A DNA stretch of 64,000 nucleotides from Immundisolibacter cernigliae (lineage in GTDB: Bacteria; Pseudomonadota; Gammaproteobacteria; Immundisolibacterales; Immundisolibacteraceae). Positions 63,639 through 64,000 of the stretch are shown here, in pieces (the first letter of the stretch is position 1; the number at the start of each line of letters is the position of its first letter). The notes under the pieces were generated by a model that was given only the letters and a program-made list of their open reading frames with translations, had not been told where the DNA came from and ran no database searches. The stretch is from the NCBI RefSeq assembly GCF_001697225.1, contig NZ_CP014671.1:1-64000 (forward strand), given 5' to 3'. The translations under genes and the position numbers were made by a program.

Positions 63639-63712
63639 CACGCTTGCGGTCCAGCCAAGGCTCAGTGCCGTTGCGGGGGCCGTCCTGCGCCACGCTCCAA
63701 GGGGTCTTGCCC

Positions 63713-64000
63713 ATGTTCATCGCCATGAACCGTTTTCGCATCGCCGCCGGCCGCGAGGCCGAATTCATCGAGGTCTGGCGCACGCGCGACAGCCGTCTGG
63801 CCGAGGTGCCCGGTTTCCAGCGCTTCAACCTGCTGCAGGGGCCAGGCGACGGCCAGGCCACGGTGTTCATTTCGCACTCCACCTGGGACAGCGCCGCCGC
63901 CTTCGAGGCCTGGACGCGCTCGGAGGCGTTTCGTGCCGCCCACGCCGGCGCCGGCCAGAACAGGGATCTCTACCTCGGACCGCTCCAGTTCGAGGGCTTC
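63713..64000 (+). CDS. Antibiotic-biosynthesis-monooxygenase-like protein, partial (extends past window)
   Basis: An open frame of 96 codons from the ATG at 63713 to the window end (MFIAMNRFRIAAGREAEFIE, ending DLYLGPLQFEGF). The ABM ferredoxin-like fold is visible (VWRTRDSRLAEVPGFQRFNL; WDSAAAFEAWTRSEAFR). Members include haem-degrading and quinol monooxygenases. It lies 74 bp after the GST. It may be a haem-related protein of the nif operon. Confidence 0.78.
   Translation, partial: MFIAMNRFRIAAGREAEFIEVWRTRDSRLAEVPGFQRFNLLQGPGDGQATVFISHSTWDSAAAFEAWTRSEAFRAAHAGAGQNRDLYLGPLQFEGF

Overview
The window is 64 kb of high-GC (well over 60%) proteobacterial chromosome from an aerobic or microaerobic diazotroph. 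A complete isc operon with hscBA, fdx and iscX, the PhoP/PhoQ-type pair and the nif accessory genes point to a gamma- or betaproteobacterium. I cannot name the genus. It also carries aromatic ring-hydroxylating and ring-cleaving genes. About 30 nif and nif-associated genes make up most of the right two thirds.

Layout. 1-8.7 kb: a Rieske oxygenase, a two-component system with three small envelope proteins, an M48 lipoprotein protease, a GMC oxidoreductase and a WecG/TagA glycosyltransferase. 8.7-11.3 kb: two mirror-oriented arrays of palindromic repeats around a PEP-CTERM protein, with a GIY-YIG nuclease in the right-hand array. 11.3-19.6 kb (minus strand): an eight-gene catabolic operon with two enoyl-CoA hydratases, a MaoC protein, both subunits of an indolepyruvate-type ferredoxin oxidoreductase, a ferredoxin and two extradiol dioxygenases. 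20.0-25.3 kb (minus): iscS-iscU-erpA-iscA-hscB-hscA-fdx-iscX. 25.6-35.3 kb (plus): nifA, then a long nifB operon with ferredoxins, an A-type Fe-S carrier, LRV, two nifZ, nifT and several nif-associated proteins. 35.7-38.6 kb (minus): SIMPL protein, nifO, draG and a degenerate receiver. 39.3-43.5 kb: nifHDK. 43.6-51.0 kb (minus): a lower-GC, decaying defence island containing a SIR2-HerA pair split by an IS5-type element. 51.3-58 kb (plus): three unknown genes, then nifE, nifN, nifX, DUF269, DUF683, fdxB and nifQ, and a truncated haemoglobin. 58.7-64 kb: a second accessory operon (nitroreductase-like, rhodanese-ankyrin, BolA, CGFS glutaredoxin, Rieske, CCA-type HD protein, GST, monooxygenase).

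Regulation read from sequence. Seven sigma-54 (-24/-12) motifs with exact GG-N10-GC spacing lie upstream of isc, nifA, nifB, nifH, a three-gene unknown operon, nifE and the nitroreductase operon. Exact NifA sites (TGT-N10-ACA) accompany isc/nifA (one shared site), nifB, nifH (two) and the unknown operon. The Fe-S assembly operon thus seems to be wired to NifA, which fits the absence of nifU and nifS here. NifA has the C-X11-C-X19-C-X4-C signature of oxygen-sensitive NifA, and no nifL is visible.

Two themes deserve attention. Several nif-linked proteins look like pseudoenzymes: a DegT protein without its lysine, a SIR2-like protein without its Asn and His, a receiver without its Asp, and a CCA-like protein without its head domain. 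Also, three genes carry one-base deletions in homopolymer runs (ferredoxin, nifE, herA), which may be sequencing errors rather than real lesions.
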